The notes beneath the pieces are model-generated. The model was not told the DNA's origin. It ran no database searches and saw only the letters and a program-made list of their open reading frames with translations. From contig CAKSEH010000003.1 of the NCBI GenBank assembly GCA_934446475.1, positions 91,343-155,342 of the forward strand: a stretch of 64,000 nucleotides of DNA, written 5' to 3'. The position numbers were made by a program, and so were the translations under genes. Origin of the DNA: an uncultured Eubacteriales bacterium (lineage in GTDB: Bacteria; Bacillota; Clostridia; Oscillospirales; Acutalibacteraceae). Positions 18,435 to 26,728 of this stretch are shown here, piece by piece (position 1 is the stretch's first letter; each line of letters starts with the position of its first letter).

Positions 18435-18998
18435 ATGCCGAGAAACTTTAAATTCACAAGAGAAGAAATAATATCAGCAGCGCTTGATATAACAAGAAAA
18501 AGCGGATTTTCTGCGCTTACCGCAAGAGCATTAGGCGATAGGCTCGGTTCTTCGGCAAAGCCTGTTTTCGGGCTGTTTGAGAATATGGGAGAGGTGCAAA
18601 CCGAAGTTATAAAGGCTGCTTACAGGCTTTATCTTTCGTATATTGAAACCGATATGGCAATGGGAAAGTATCCCCCGTATAAGGCAAGCGGAATGGCATA
18701 TATAAGGTTTTCGAGGGAAGAAAAAGAACTCTTTAAGCTCCTGTTTATGAGAGACCGTTCAAAAGAGACCGTAACGGAAAATGAAGAGGAAATTAAACCT
18801 TTGATTGAAATTATTATGAAAAATTTTTCGATAAGCAAAGAGCAGGCGTATATTTTTCATATGGAAATGTGGGTATATGTTCACGGTATAGCCGCTATGA
18901 TAGCAACCTCTTACCTTAACTGGGATGAGGACTTTGTAAGTAGAGCTTTAAGCGATGTTTACAACGGGCTTAAATACCGTTTTTGTCATAAGGAGTGA
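18435..18998 (+). CDS. TetR/AcrR family transcriptional regulator
   Basis: 187 residues. The N-terminal DNA-binding domain includes FTREEIISAALDITRKSGFS and the helix-turn-helix TARALGDRLGSSAKPVFGLF. The C-terminal ligand domain resembles the TetR_C WHG-type (MEMWVYVHGIAAMIAT). It is first in an operon with an ABC ATPase and an ABC-2 permease, so it probably represses that exporter and its own gene through the palindrome upstream. Confidence 0.9.
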   Translation: MPRNFKFTREEIISAALDITRKSGFSALTARALGDRLGSSAKPVFGLFENMGEVQTEVIKAAYRLYLSYIETDMAMGKYPPYKASGMAYIRFSREEKELFKLLFMRDRSKETVTENEEEIKPLIEIIMKNFSISKEQAYIFHMEMWVYVHGIAAMIATSYLNWDEDFVSRALSDVYNGLKYRFCHKE

Positions 18999-19003
18999 GA
19001 TAG

Positions 19004-19732
19004 TTGGAAGCAATAATAACAGATAAACTTACAAAAAGGTATAAGGATGTAACTGCGGTAGACAGTCTTGATTTATGTGTTTATAAGGGCGAGCTTTTCT
19101 CATTGCTCGGAATAAACGGCGCAGGAAAAACAACAACGATAGGTATGCTTTCCTGCCTTTTAAAGCCGACTTCGGGGGATGCGAAACTTATGGGCAACAG
19201 TATTATCGGGCAAACGGCGGCAGTTAAGAATATAATAGGTATATCCCCTCAGGAAACGGCGGTTGCGCCTAATCTTACGGTTCGGGAAAATTTTAAACTG
19301 ATATGTTCGCTTCACGGATTTTCAAAGTCTGAGAGTGAATTTAAGGTAAGCAGGCTCTCAGAAAAATTTTCGCTCAGCGAAGTAATAAACAAAAGAGCGG
19401 GCAGGCTTTCAGGCGGCTGGCAGCGCAGACTCAGCATAGCGATGGCGCTTATAAGCGATCCCGAAATACTTTTCCTTGATGAACCGACTTTGGGACTTGA
19501 TGTTATAGCAAGAAGCGAACTTTGGGATATTATCCGTTCGCTTAAAGGTAAAACGACCGTTGTGCTAACAACTCATTATATGGAAGAGGCCGAGGAGCTT
19601 TCGGACCGAACAGGCATCATGAAAAACGGAAAACTTCTTTTAACCGGAACTGTCGGAGAAATAAAGGCTGCCGCAGGGACGGATAAGTTTGAAGATGCCT
19701 TTGTAAAAATAGTAAGACAGACGGAAGCCTGA
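19004..19732 (+). CDS. ABC-2 type exporter ATP-binding protein
   Basis: ATPase subunit of a drug- or lipid-type exporter. In 242 residues it has Walker A LGINGAGKTTT, the Q-loop in GISPQETAV, signature LSGGWQRRLS, Walker B ILFLDEPTLGLD and the H-switch TTHYMEEAEEL, as in DrrA-like ATPases. The start is a TTG 5 nt after an AGGAGTGA ribosome binding site. The permease gene follows 12 bp downstream. Confidence 0.92.
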   Translation: MEAIITDKLTKRYKDVTAVDSLDLCVYKGELFSLLGINGAGKTTTIGMLSCLLKPTSGDAKLMGNSIIGQTAAVKNIIGISPQETAVAPNLTVRENFKLICSLHGFSKSESEFKVSRLSEKFSLSEVINKRAGRLSGGWQRRLSIAMALISDPEILFLDEPTLGLDVIARSELWDIIRSLKGKTTVVLTTHYMEEAEELSDRTGIMKNGKLLLTGTVGEIKAAAGTDKFEDAFVKIVRQTEA

Positions 19733-19744
19733 GGGGGGATACAG

Positions 19745-20476
19745 ATGAGATTGCTTGGTTTTTCAAGCCGAACGGCAAAAGAAATAATGAGAGACCCGTT
19801 AAATATCGCTTTCGGGCTCGGTTTTCCGATAGTTTTGCTTTTACTGCTTTCTGCCATTCAGGCAAATGTTCCGGTGAGCCTTTTTGAGCTTTCCAACCTT
19901 ACGCCCGGAATAACCGTATTCGGTCTTTCGTTTATGACGCTGTTTTCGGCAACGCTTATTTCAAAAGACAGAGAAAGCGCATTCTTTTGGCGACTCTGCG
20001 CAACGCCTCTTACTGCCTGCGATTTTGTTTTGGGGTATGCCCTTCCGATTTTGCCTATAGCTGTTTTGCAGTCTGTTGTATGTTACGCTGCGGCGATAGC
20101 ATTGGGGCTTAAATTTACCGTTACTGTGCTTTATGCAGTTTTATTTATAGTACCCGTTTCGGTTTTATTTATCTCGACGGGTCTTTTATGCGGCAGTATA
20201 TTCGGAGTAAAACAGGTAGGCGGGATTTGCGGAGCATTGCTCACAAACCTTACGGCGTGGCTTTCGGGTACCTGGTTTGATCTTGAGCTTGTAGGAGGAA
20301 CATTTAAAAAAGTCGCTTATGCGCTCCCGTTCGTTCACTGCGTTGAGCTTGAAAGAGCCGCATTGAACGGTAATTTCGGAAAAATACCGTATCACCTTTT
20401 GTATGTTCTTATTTATACCGCAGTAATATCTTCGGCTTCGGTTGCGGTGTTTCTTTTTAAAATGAAAAAAAGGTAG
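19745..20476 (+). CDS. ABC-2 type exporter permease
   Basis: 243-residue membrane protein with about six hydrophobic segments, typical of DrrB-like ABC-2 permeases. FMTLFSATLISKDRESAFFWRL and YALPFVHCVELERAA mark the cytoplasmic loop and C-terminal region of the family. It pairs with the preceding ATPase; the exported compound is unknown. Confidence 0.88.
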   Translation: MRLLGFSSRTAKEIMRDPLNIAFGLGFPIVLLLLLSAIQANVPVSLFELSNLTPGITVFGLSFMTLFSATLISKDRESAFFWRLCATPLTACDFVLGYALPILPIAVLQSVVCYAAAIALGLKFTVTVLYAVLFIVPVSVLFISTGLLCGSIFGVKQVGGICGALLTNLTAWLSGTWFDLELVGGTFKKVAYALPFVHCVELERAALNGNFGKIPYHLLYVLIYTAVISSASVAVFLFKMKKR

Positions 20477-20482
20477 ACAGCC

Positions 20483-20511
20483 TTTACTTTACGGGGAAAT
20501 TGTGCTATTAT
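20483..20511 (+). promoter_or_regulatory. Promoter for the VanY-like gene
   Basis: TTTACT (20483-20488), 17-bp spacer, TATTAT (20506-20511), followed by an AAGGTGATGT ribosome binding site. Confidence 0.55.
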
Positions 20512-20528
20512 AAATAAGGTGATGTGTT

Positions 20529-21521
20529 GTGAAAAGGATAGTATGTATTGCTTTGTCGATTTTGATTTTATCGGGACTCGTTTGCTGCAAGGGTAAGACT
20601 GCGGCTGAAAAAACAATCGATAGCAGTAAACCGTCTAAAACGGTTTCGGCTCCGACTTCGACTGCGTCTGCATCCGAGACTGCCGATCAAAAAGCGGAAG
20701 AAAAGCAAACGGATGCACCGGCAGCACCGAAAGAGCCCGAGAGAGTGCCGGTTGAACGCATAACTCTGAGTGCCTATGAAAAAGAATTTACAGCAGGCGA
20801 AAGATTTATGCCTATCGTAACAATGCTTCCCCAAAACGCTACAAATAAATCCGAAATATGGAAGTCGGACAATACCTCTGTCGCAACTGTCAATAAATAC
20901 GGAAAGATAACCGCTGTTGCCGAGGGCAAATGTACGGTAACGGTAACCTCTGCCGATAACAATGCGGTTTCGGCGTCATTTTCCGTAACAGTGAAAGCCG
21001 CTCCTAAAATTCAGCTTACTTATGTTGACGGAATTCTTATAGCCAATAAATCCTATCCGCTTCCTGCAGACTATAATCCGGGAACAAACCCTGAGGCAAA
21101 GGCAGCCCTTGATAAAATGTTTGCCGCTGCCGCTCAGGACGGTTACAAGCTTTGGATAAGATCGGGTTTTCGCAGTTATGCAACGCAGAAAAAACTTTAT
21201 CAAAACTATGTAAAGAGGGACGGTGTCGCCGCTGCCGACAGGTACTCGGCAAGACCCGGATATTCGGAACATCAAACAGGCCTTGCTTTCGATATAAACA
21301 ATGCAAGCAGCAGCTTTAATAATACGCCCGAGGCGAAATGGCTTGCTGCAAACGCCTATAAATACGGATTTATTCTCAGATACCCGGAGGGCAAAGAGAG
21401 CGTTACGGGCTATATATATGAATCCTGGCATTACAGATATGTGGGAATAGAGAAGGCTAAAACCCTTTTTGAAAGCGGACTTACGATAGAAGAATATTAC
21501 AATATTCCGTCCCATTATTGA
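20529..21521 (+). CDS. VanY-like D,D-carboxypeptidase lipoprotein with a BIG2 domain
   Basis: Cell-wall peptidase of family M15B that trims peptidoglycan stem peptides. GTG start; 330 residues. The lipoprotein signal ends at LSGLVCCKG. A Ser/Thr/Ala/Pro-rich linker precedes a bacterial Ig-like BIG2 domain (about 77-155: WKSDNTSVATVNKYGKITAV). The zinc peptidase domain follows, with LWIRSGFRSYATQKKLY, SEHQTGLAFDI and ESWHYRYVG. All catalytic and metal residues of the family appear present. It has its own promoter and a strong terminator. Confidence 0.93.
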   Translation: MKRIVCIALSILILSGLVCCKGKTAAEKTIDSSKPSKTVSAPTSTASASETADQKAEEKQTDAPAAPKEPERVPVERITLSAYEKEFTAGERFMPIVTMLPQNATNKSEIWKSDNTSVATVNKYGKITAVAEGKCTVTVTSADNNAVSASFSVTVKAAPKIQLTYVDGILIANKSYPLPADYNPGTNPEAKAALDKMFAAAAQDGYKLWIRSGFRSYATQKKLYQNYVKRDGVAAADRYSARPGYSEHQTGLAFDINNASSSFNNTPEAKWLAANAYKYGFILRYPEGKESVTGYIYESWHYRYVGIEKAKTLFESGLTIEEYYNIPSHY

Positions 21522-21545
21522 TATTTTAAACTGTAATTTATTTGT

Positions 21546-21591
21546 TTCCCCTTGTTTTGGCTTTTATGAGCCGAAACAAGGGGAATTTTTT
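21546..21591 (+). terminator. Terminator after the VanY-like gene
   Basis: A long stem (TTCCCCTTGTTT with AAACAAGGGGAA, inner GGCT/AGCC) followed by a T run. Confidence 0.92.
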
Positions 21592-21700
21592 ATTTGTTAC
21601 CGTCTCCTCAAACCTTAAAAAAGTGCGCTTTACTTTATTTTCGGTATGGCGCAAAGGTAAGTTGCGGCGAAGTTGATTATCTGTGTCTTTAGAAAATTAT

Positions 21701-21746
21701 GCCCCCTGCACGATCTCCACAAAGATCCCACAGGGGGCGGTTTTTT
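21701..21746. terminator. Hairpin between convergent vanY and padR
   Basis: GCCCCCTG pairs with CAGGGGGC, with an interrupted inner GATC pairing, then a T run on the plus strand. It lies a few bases past the padR-like stop. Confidence 0.7.
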
Positions 21747-21752
21747 AAATTT

Positions 21753-21998
21753 TCACCTTGTTTTTATTTTGATGTTGCCGGTGCCGGTTTTTATCTCGCA
21801 TCTGCCGCCGTGTTCTGCAGTACGGACAGTCAACATATCCGCTGCTTCCAAGCGCTTTAAAATGTTATAAAGAGTCGACTCGAAAAGTTCGTTATACGGT
21901 TTCATATTTTTTATTATCTTGTAGCCGTATGAATTTTCGTTCCTGATAGCCGCCAGAACGCAGACATCCAAAAGACCCCGTTTCAACTGAATATCCAT
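21753..21998 (-). pseudogene. Truncated PadR-family regulator, possible deletion fusion
   Basis: 81 residues; the first ~66 are a typical PadR DNA-binding domain (MDIQLKRGLLDVCVLAAI, YGYKIIKNM, ESTLYNILKRLEAADML). PadR proteins of this group normally run to about 105-110 residues, with a KYYRITxxG strand after the wing. Here the sequence switches at GGR to CEIKTGTGNIKIKTR, which resembles the beta-repeat of DUF4097 proteins often encoded two genes downstream of such padR genes. A deletion joining the two ends of a padR-DUF1700-DUF4097 operon would explain it. It may still bind DNA. Confidence 0.6.
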
Positions 21999-22412
21999 AC
22001 TATACCTCCCTTAACGGTATACATCATAACACGAAGTATTCTTTGTCAATACTTTTTTTAAAAAAAGCAGCGGCAAGCATATGATGGGGCACTGCAATAA
22101 AACAGTGATTTATGGTGCGGAATTGCGGCGTTATTTTTTAAAAACAGGCAGTGTTTTATTGTTTTAAAAAGAAATTCGGGCAAGGCGGCAAAAGGAAAAA
22201 TTCCAAACCGCAATCGGGTTGGCTTAAGTGGTGAGAGTCTGACTTGCCACAGGTTTATTTTTTCATTCTTAAAGTGAAAAAATATATTTTAAATCATCAA
22301 GTGAATAATTTTTTATACATTTTTAATAAAAAATCACATTCCAATTATCGCACCTTAAAACTATAATATAGCTAACGACAGCGAAAGGTCGTATAAAAAG
22401 GAGGCAAACAAA
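21999..22412. promoter_or_regulatory. Intergenic control region between padR and mglB
   Basis: No gene seen. For padR a TTGACA-like -35 lies on the minus strand at 22044-22049. A 10-bp inverted repeat (CAATAAAACA 22095-22104, TGTTTTATTG 22152-22161) lies mid-gap. Two AT-rich inverted repeats with 9-nt spacers follow: TTTTTTCA/TGAAAAAA (22258-22282) and ATTTTTTAT/ATAAAAAAT (22308-22334), with centres about 51 bp apart. The mglB -10 is TATAAT at 22362-22367, with no good -35. That arrangement suggests activation by a bound regulator, perhaps the AraC-type response regulator encoded downstream. Confidence 0.5.
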
Positions 22413-23474
22413 ATGAAAAAACTTATTACATTACTTTTGGCATTTGCACTTGTCTTAGGACTTACAGCCTGCGGTTCGTCAAGCTCGGGCAACGGGGAAG
22501 TATCGGTGTTTTATTATACTTACAGCGATACTTACATTTCGAGTGTTCGCACCGCAATGGACAAGCTTCTTAAAGACAAAGGCATCAACTATCAGAACTA
22601 TGATGCAAACGGCAATCAGACAACACAGACCGAGCAGGTAACCACCGCTCTTGCAAAGGGTTCAAAGCTTCTTATAGTAAATGTTGTTGATACCGGTTCA
22701 AACGACGCCGCTCAGAACATTGTCGATCAGGCAAAAGCAAAAAATGTTCCGGTAGTATTCTTCAACCGTTCTGTTGAAGAATCTGTTGTAAGCAGCTATG
22801 ACAAATGCGTTTTCGTAGGTACCGATTATGAAATGGCAGGCCATATGCAGGGCGAAATGGTAGGAAAATACGTTCTTGAAAACTTTGACAAGCTTGATTT
22901 AAACGGAGACGGCAAAATAAGCTATGTTATGTTCAAGGGCCAGGAAGGAAATATGGAAGCTATAGCAAGAACTCAGTACGGCGTAGAGGATGCGGATAAA
23001 GTTCTGGCAGCCGCCGGAAAGGAAAAGCTTTCGTTCTATGATTCCTCAAACTCCAAGAAATACCTCGTTGATCAGAACGGACAGTGGTCCTCTGCGGCAG
23101 CTACCGATTATATGTCAACAATCCTTGCAAAATACAGCGAAGCTAACAAAAATATGGTAGAACTTGTTATAGCAAATAACGATGAAATGGCCCTCGGCGC
23201 TATTTCGGCACTTCAGGCAGCAGGATACAATAAAGGCTCGGGAAAAACAATTCCGGTATTCGGAGTTGACGCTACAGACGCCGCAAGGAGCGCAATAAAG
23301 AGCGGAAGTATGGTAGGAAGCATCAAACAGGATGCGGACGGTATGGCAAATGTTATAACCACCATAACTAAGAATTTCCTTGACAGTAAGGATACTTTCA
23401 ACGGTATAAACGCCGACGATACTGTAGGCACCTGGAGAGTAAATATTCCTTATTCCACTTACACAGGCGAATAA
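22413..23474 (+). CDS. mglB: Galactose/methyl-galactoside-type substrate-binding lipoprotein
   Basis: Extracellular receptor of a sugar ABC importer; 353 residues. The lipoprotein signal MKKLITLLLAFALVLGLTAC is followed by the Peripla_BP_4 fold. VFYYTYSDTYISSVRTAMDK, VPVVFFNRSVEES, VIANNDEMALGAISALQAAG and FGVDATDAARSAIKSG are characteristic of MglB/GGBP. The stretch LDLNGDGKISYVMFKG matches the EF-hand-like calcium loop of GGBP. mglA and mglC homologues follow. The ribosome binding site is AAAGGAGG. Confidence 0.92.
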   Translation: MKKLITLLLAFALVLGLTACGSSSSGNGEVSVFYYTYSDTYISSVRTAMDKLLKDKGINYQNYDANGNQTTQTEQVTTALAKGSKLLIVNVVDTGSNDAAQNIVDQAKAKNVPVVFFNRSVEESVVSSYDKCVFVGTDYEMAGHMQGEMVGKYVLENFDKLDLNGDGKISYVMFKGQEGNMEAIARTQYGVEDADKVLAAAGKEKLSFYDSSNSKKYLVDQNGQWSSAAATDYMSTILAKYSEANKNMVELVIANNDEMALGAISALQAAGYNKGSGKTIPVFGVDATDAARSAIKSGSMVGSIKQDADGMANVITTITKNFLDSKDTFNGINADDTVGTWRVNIPYSTYTGE

Positions 23475-23492
23475 ATTCAGATAAGTCTCTAA

Positions 23493-23518
23493 GGAGGACG
23501 GCTTTAAAACCGTCCTCC
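23493..23518 (+). promoter_or_regulatory. Intercistronic hairpin between mglB and mglA
   Basis: GGAGGACGG pairs perfectly with CCGTCCTCC over an 8-nt loop, without a T run. Such stems commonly protect the abundant binding-protein mRNA and lower expression of the transporter genes behind it. Confidence 0.6.
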
Positions 23519-23582
23519 GCAGAATAGGATTCACTCAGGCTGACGGGTCAGACTGATCACAAACAGACGGGGGATGTATTTT

Positions 23583-25109
23583 ATGACAAACGAAAATATT
23601 AAAAATTCCGAAGCTCCCGTTCTTTTGCGTATGGAAAATATCGAAAAGTCATTTCCGGGTGTTAAAGCCCTTGACGGGGTCAATCTTACAGTAAAGGCAG
23701 GAACGGTTCACGCACTTATGGGTGAAAACGGAGCGGGTAAGTCAACCCTTATGAAATGTCTTTTCGGTGTATACTCAAAGGACAGCGGCAAGATATTTTT
23801 GCAGGGTAAGGAAGTAAATTTCAAAAATTCAAAAGAAGCTCTTGAAAACGGCGTTGCGATGGTACATCAGGAGCTTAATCAGGCGCTTAAACGCAATGTT
23901 ATGGATAATATGTGGCTCGGCCGTTTTCCGACGGTTGCAAAGGGCGTTCCCATTACAAGCGAACGGAAAATGTATAAAGCCACTAAGGAAATATTCGAAA
24001 AACTTGAAATAAATGCGGACCCGAAAACGGTTATGAGCCGTATGCCGGTATCGCAGAGACAAATGGTTGAAATAGCTAAAGCTGTTTCTTATAACGCAAA
24101 AGTTATAGTTTTTGATGAGCCTACTTCCTCTCTTACCGAGGATGAAGTGGAGCATCTGTTTAAAATAATAAATATGCTTAAAAGTCAGGGCTGCGGCATA
24201 ATTTATATTTCACATAAGATGAAGGAAATCCTAAGAATTTCCGATGAAGTCACCATAATGCGTGACGGCAGGTGGATAGCCACAAAGCAGTCCGAAAATC
24301 TTACTACAGACGAAATAATTAAGCTTATGGTCGGCAGAGAGCTTACAAACATATATCCGCCCAAAAACAATAAAATCGGCGATACGCTGCTTGAAGTGAA
24401 CGGTCTTTCGGGAATGTATTCAAAATTAAGCGATGTGTCGTTTAAAGCCAATAGGGGCGAAATTATCGGCATAGCCGGACTTGACAGCTCGGGCAGAAGC
24501 GAATTGCTTGAAACAGTTTTCGGTATTCGCACAAAAAGCTCGGGGACGATAAAACTCGACGGAAAAACGGTTAAAAACCGAAGCGCACGGGAATCTATAA
24601 AAAACGGCTTCGCATTGCTTACGGAAGAGAGAAGAGCAACGGGTATTTTCGGAATACTCAGTATTAAGGAAAACGCCACCATATCAAGTCTCGGTAAATG
24701 TAAAAAAGGTCCGTTTATAAGCAGCAGGAAACAAAATGAAAACACAGATTGGTGTATAAAATCGATGCGTGTCAAAACGCCGAGCAGAGAAACAAAAATA
24801 CGTTCTCTGTCGGGAGGAAATCAGCAAAAGGTTATCTTAGGCAGATGGCTCCTTACCGATCCTACTGTGCTCTTGCTTGACGAGCCTACAAGAGGTATAG
24901 ATGTCGGCGCAAAGTATGAAATATACCAGCTTATAATAGACCTCGCCGAAAAGGGCAAAACGGTTTTAATGGTGTCGTCCGAAATGCCTGAGCTGCTCGG
25001 AATTTGCGACAGAATTCTCGTTATGTCCGGCGGAAAGCTTGCGGGCGAAGTGGACGCAGGCAATACTTCACAGGAAGAAATTATGGCGCTTGCCGCCAAA
25101 TATGCATAA
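23583..25109 (+). CDS. mglA: Galactose/methyl-galactoside-type ABC importer ATPase
   Basis: Fused two-domain ATPase of the CUT2 sugar importers, 508 residues from the ATG at 23583, chosen because the GGGGG ribosome binding site at 23569-23573 is too close to the ATG at 23574. The first domain has Walker [15 protein letters not shown], the degenerate signature [14 protein letters not shown] and Walker [12 protein letters not shown]. The second has a modified Walker A ([15 protein letters not shown]) and signature [15 protein letters not shown], as in MglA and RbsA. Confidence 0.94.
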   Translation: MTNENIKNSEAPVLLRMENIEKSFPGVKALDGVNLTVKAGTVHALMGENGAGKSTLMKCLFGVYSKDSGKIFLQGKEVNFKNSKEALENGVAMVHQELNQALKRNVMDNMWLGRFPTVAKGVPITSERKMYKATKEIFEKLEINADPKTVMSRMPVSQRQMVEIAKAVSYNAKVIVFDEPTSSLTEDEVEHLFKIINMLKSQGCGIIYISHKMKEILRISDEVTIMRDGRWIATKQSENLTTDEIIKLMVGRELTNIYPPKNNKIGDTLLEVNGLSGMYSKLSDVSFKANRGEIIGIAGLDSSGRSELLETVFGIRTKSSGTIKLDGKTVKNRSARESIKNGFALLTEERRATGIFGILSIKENATISSLGKCKKGPFISSRKQNENTDWCIKSMRVKTPSRETKIRSLSGGNQQKVILGRWLLTDPTVLLLDEPTRGIDVGAKYEIYQLIIDLAEKGKTVLMVSSEMPELLGICDRILVMSGGKLAGEVDAGNTSQEEIMALAAKYA

Positions 25110-25124
25110 AACGGGGGAATTGAA

Positions 25125-26210
25125 ATGTCTGCTGCAACTTTAAAGAAAAAAAGCGCTTTTTCGGTTTGGCGTGAGAAATTTGCTTCGGCGTCAAAAGCGG
25201 ATAAACGCAGAATGATAAGCGATATAATATTTAATAATGCGATGTATATAATAATTGCGATAGCGATAATTTATATTGCCGTCCGTGTTCCGGCGTTTTT
25301 ATCGTGGTCGTCAATTGTAAACATAATTTCTCTTACCGCCGCAAAACTTCCCATCGCTTTGGGTATAGGCGGAGCAATAGTGCTTACGGGAACCGATATA
25401 TCCGCCGGACGGTGCGTAGGACTTACGGCCTGTATAGCGGCATCGCTTCTTCAGATGTCAAACTATGCCAATAAAATATTCCCGAATATCGGTGTAATGC
25501 CTTTGTGGGTCGTCCTTATAGCCGTTATAGCGGTGGGTGCCGCAATAGGTTTTGTAAACGGATTTTTCGTTGCAAAATTCAAGCTTCACCCGTTTATAGT
25601 AACCCTTTCAACGCAGCTTATAGTGTTCGGCCTTGTTCTGATGTATCTTATGATAGGCGGAAATAACGGACAGACTCTTTCGGGACTTGATTCTTCGTAT
25701 ACCGATTTTGTAAGAGGGACTCTCTTTACGATAGACGGCGTAGCCGTTCCGAAATATGTATTATATTCCGTAATACTTACCGTAATAATGTGGGTAATAT
25801 GGAATAAAACAAAATTCGGTAAAAATATGTTTGCCGTCGGCTCAAATGAAGAGGCTGCAAATGTTTCGGGAGTAAATGTGTTCCGTACCATAGTCCTTGT
25901 TTTCGTCCTTGCCGGAGCAATGTACGGCATAACCGGATTTATCGAAGGTGCGAGAATAGCGTCCTGCTCGGCAAATACGGGTCTTAACTATGAATCCGAT
26001 GCTATAGCGGCCTGCGTTATCGGCGGTGTTTCATTTGTGGGCGGCACGGGAAAAATAAGCGGAATAGTAATAGGCGTATTCCTTCTTCAGATAATTTTCG
26101 TAGGTCTTAACTTCCTTTCGGTAGACGCAAATATGCTCTATGTTATAAAGGGTCTTATAATCCTTGTAGCCTGCGCAATAGATATGCGTAAATATCTCGC
26201 CCGTAAATAA
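25125..26210 (+). CDS. mglC: Galactose/methyl-galactoside-type ABC importer permease
   Basis: 361-residue integral membrane subunit with about ten hydrophobic segments. IGGAIVLTGTDISAGRCVGLTA, FVAKFKLHPFIVTLSTQLIV and FAVGSNEEAANVSGVNVFRT are the BPD_transp_2 motifs of MglC/RbsC. It follows mglA by 15 bp with a GGGGGAA ribosome binding site. Confidence 0.94.
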   Translation: MSAATLKKKSAFSVWREKFASASKADKRRMISDIIFNNAMYIIIAIAIIYIAVRVPAFLSWSSIVNIISLTAAKLPIALGIGGAIVLTGTDISAGRCVGLTACIAASLLQMSNYANKIFPNIGVMPLWVVLIAVIAVGAAIGFVNGFFVAKFKLHPFIVTLSTQLIVFGLVLMYLMIGGNNGQTLSGLDSSYTDFVRGTLFTIDGVAVPKYVLYSVILTVIMWVIWNKTKFGKNMFAVGSNEEAANVSGVNVFRTIVLVFVLAGAMYGITGFIEGARIASCSANTGLNYESDAIAACVIGGVSFVGGTGKISGIVIGVFLLQIIFVGLNFLSVDANMLYVIKGLIILVACAIDMRKYLARK

Positions 26211-26234
26211 TTTCAAATTAAAGGAGTGCATTTT

Positions 26235-26600
26235 GTGGAAAACTTAAACGGTACCGAAAATACCGCCGACAGAAAAACAGGCGGACTTTATTCAAAGGTC
26301 AGAATGTCGGTTAAAACAGCAAACATTATGGTGGCTGTGCTTGTGACCGTTCTTGTGGCGGCGACCGTCTTTATAGTAAAACACAGCGGTTTTACCGTTA
26401 AGTTTGATACAAATGGCGGCTCGGCAGTCAGCGGCGTAAAGCTCAAATACTCCGATACGGTACCCGAGACCGAAAATCCCGTTAAAGAAGGATACAGCTT
26501 TTCGGGCTGGTATACAGATCCCGATTTAAAAGCAAAATGGGAACCCGAAGACACCGTTACCGGAAGTATGACCCTTTATGCAAAGTGGGATAAGAATTAG
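26235..26600 (+). CDS. Small membrane-anchored protein with an InlB B-type repeat
   Basis: 121 residues. The GTG at 26235 is chosen because AAGGAG (26221-26226) overlaps the earlier GTG. About 30 polar residues precede one transmembrane helix (IMVAVLVTVLVAATVFIV), then a single extracellular Listeria-Bacteroides/InlB B repeat of ~65 residues (VKFDTNGGSAVSG, GYSFSGWYTDPDL, TLYAKWDKN). It lies 24 bp after mglC and before the operon terminator, so it is probably made with the importer. Such repeats normally occur in large surface proteins; a single-repeat membrane stub is unusual. Function unknown. Confidence 0.75.
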   Translation: MENLNGTENTADRKTGGLYSKVRMSVKTANIMVAVLVTVLVAATVFIVKHSGFTVKFDTNGGSAVSGVKLKYSDTVPETENPVKEGYSFSGWYTDPDLKAKWEPEDTVTGSMTLYAKWDKN

Positions 26601-26630
26601 ACTGACGAATTTGATCCCCATCAGTCAAGG

Positions 26631-26677
26631 CAGTTCGCATTCGGTTTTCGAATGCGGACTGTTATGCTTTGTTTTTG
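26631..26677 (+). terminator. Terminator of the mgl operon
   Basis: CGCATTCG pairs with CGAATGCG within a CAGT/ACTG outer stem, followed by a T-rich tract. Confidence 0.8.
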
Positions 26678-26706
26678 TTGCTTTTAAACATAACCCGTGT
26701 TAAAAT
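26678..26706 (+). promoter_or_regulatory. Promoter of the sensory operon
   Basis: TTGCTT (26678-26683), 17-bp spacer, TAAAAT (26701-26706), with GGAGG before the response regulator start. Confidence 0.6.
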
Positions 26707-26728
26707 AAAATAAAAAACGGAGGACGAT

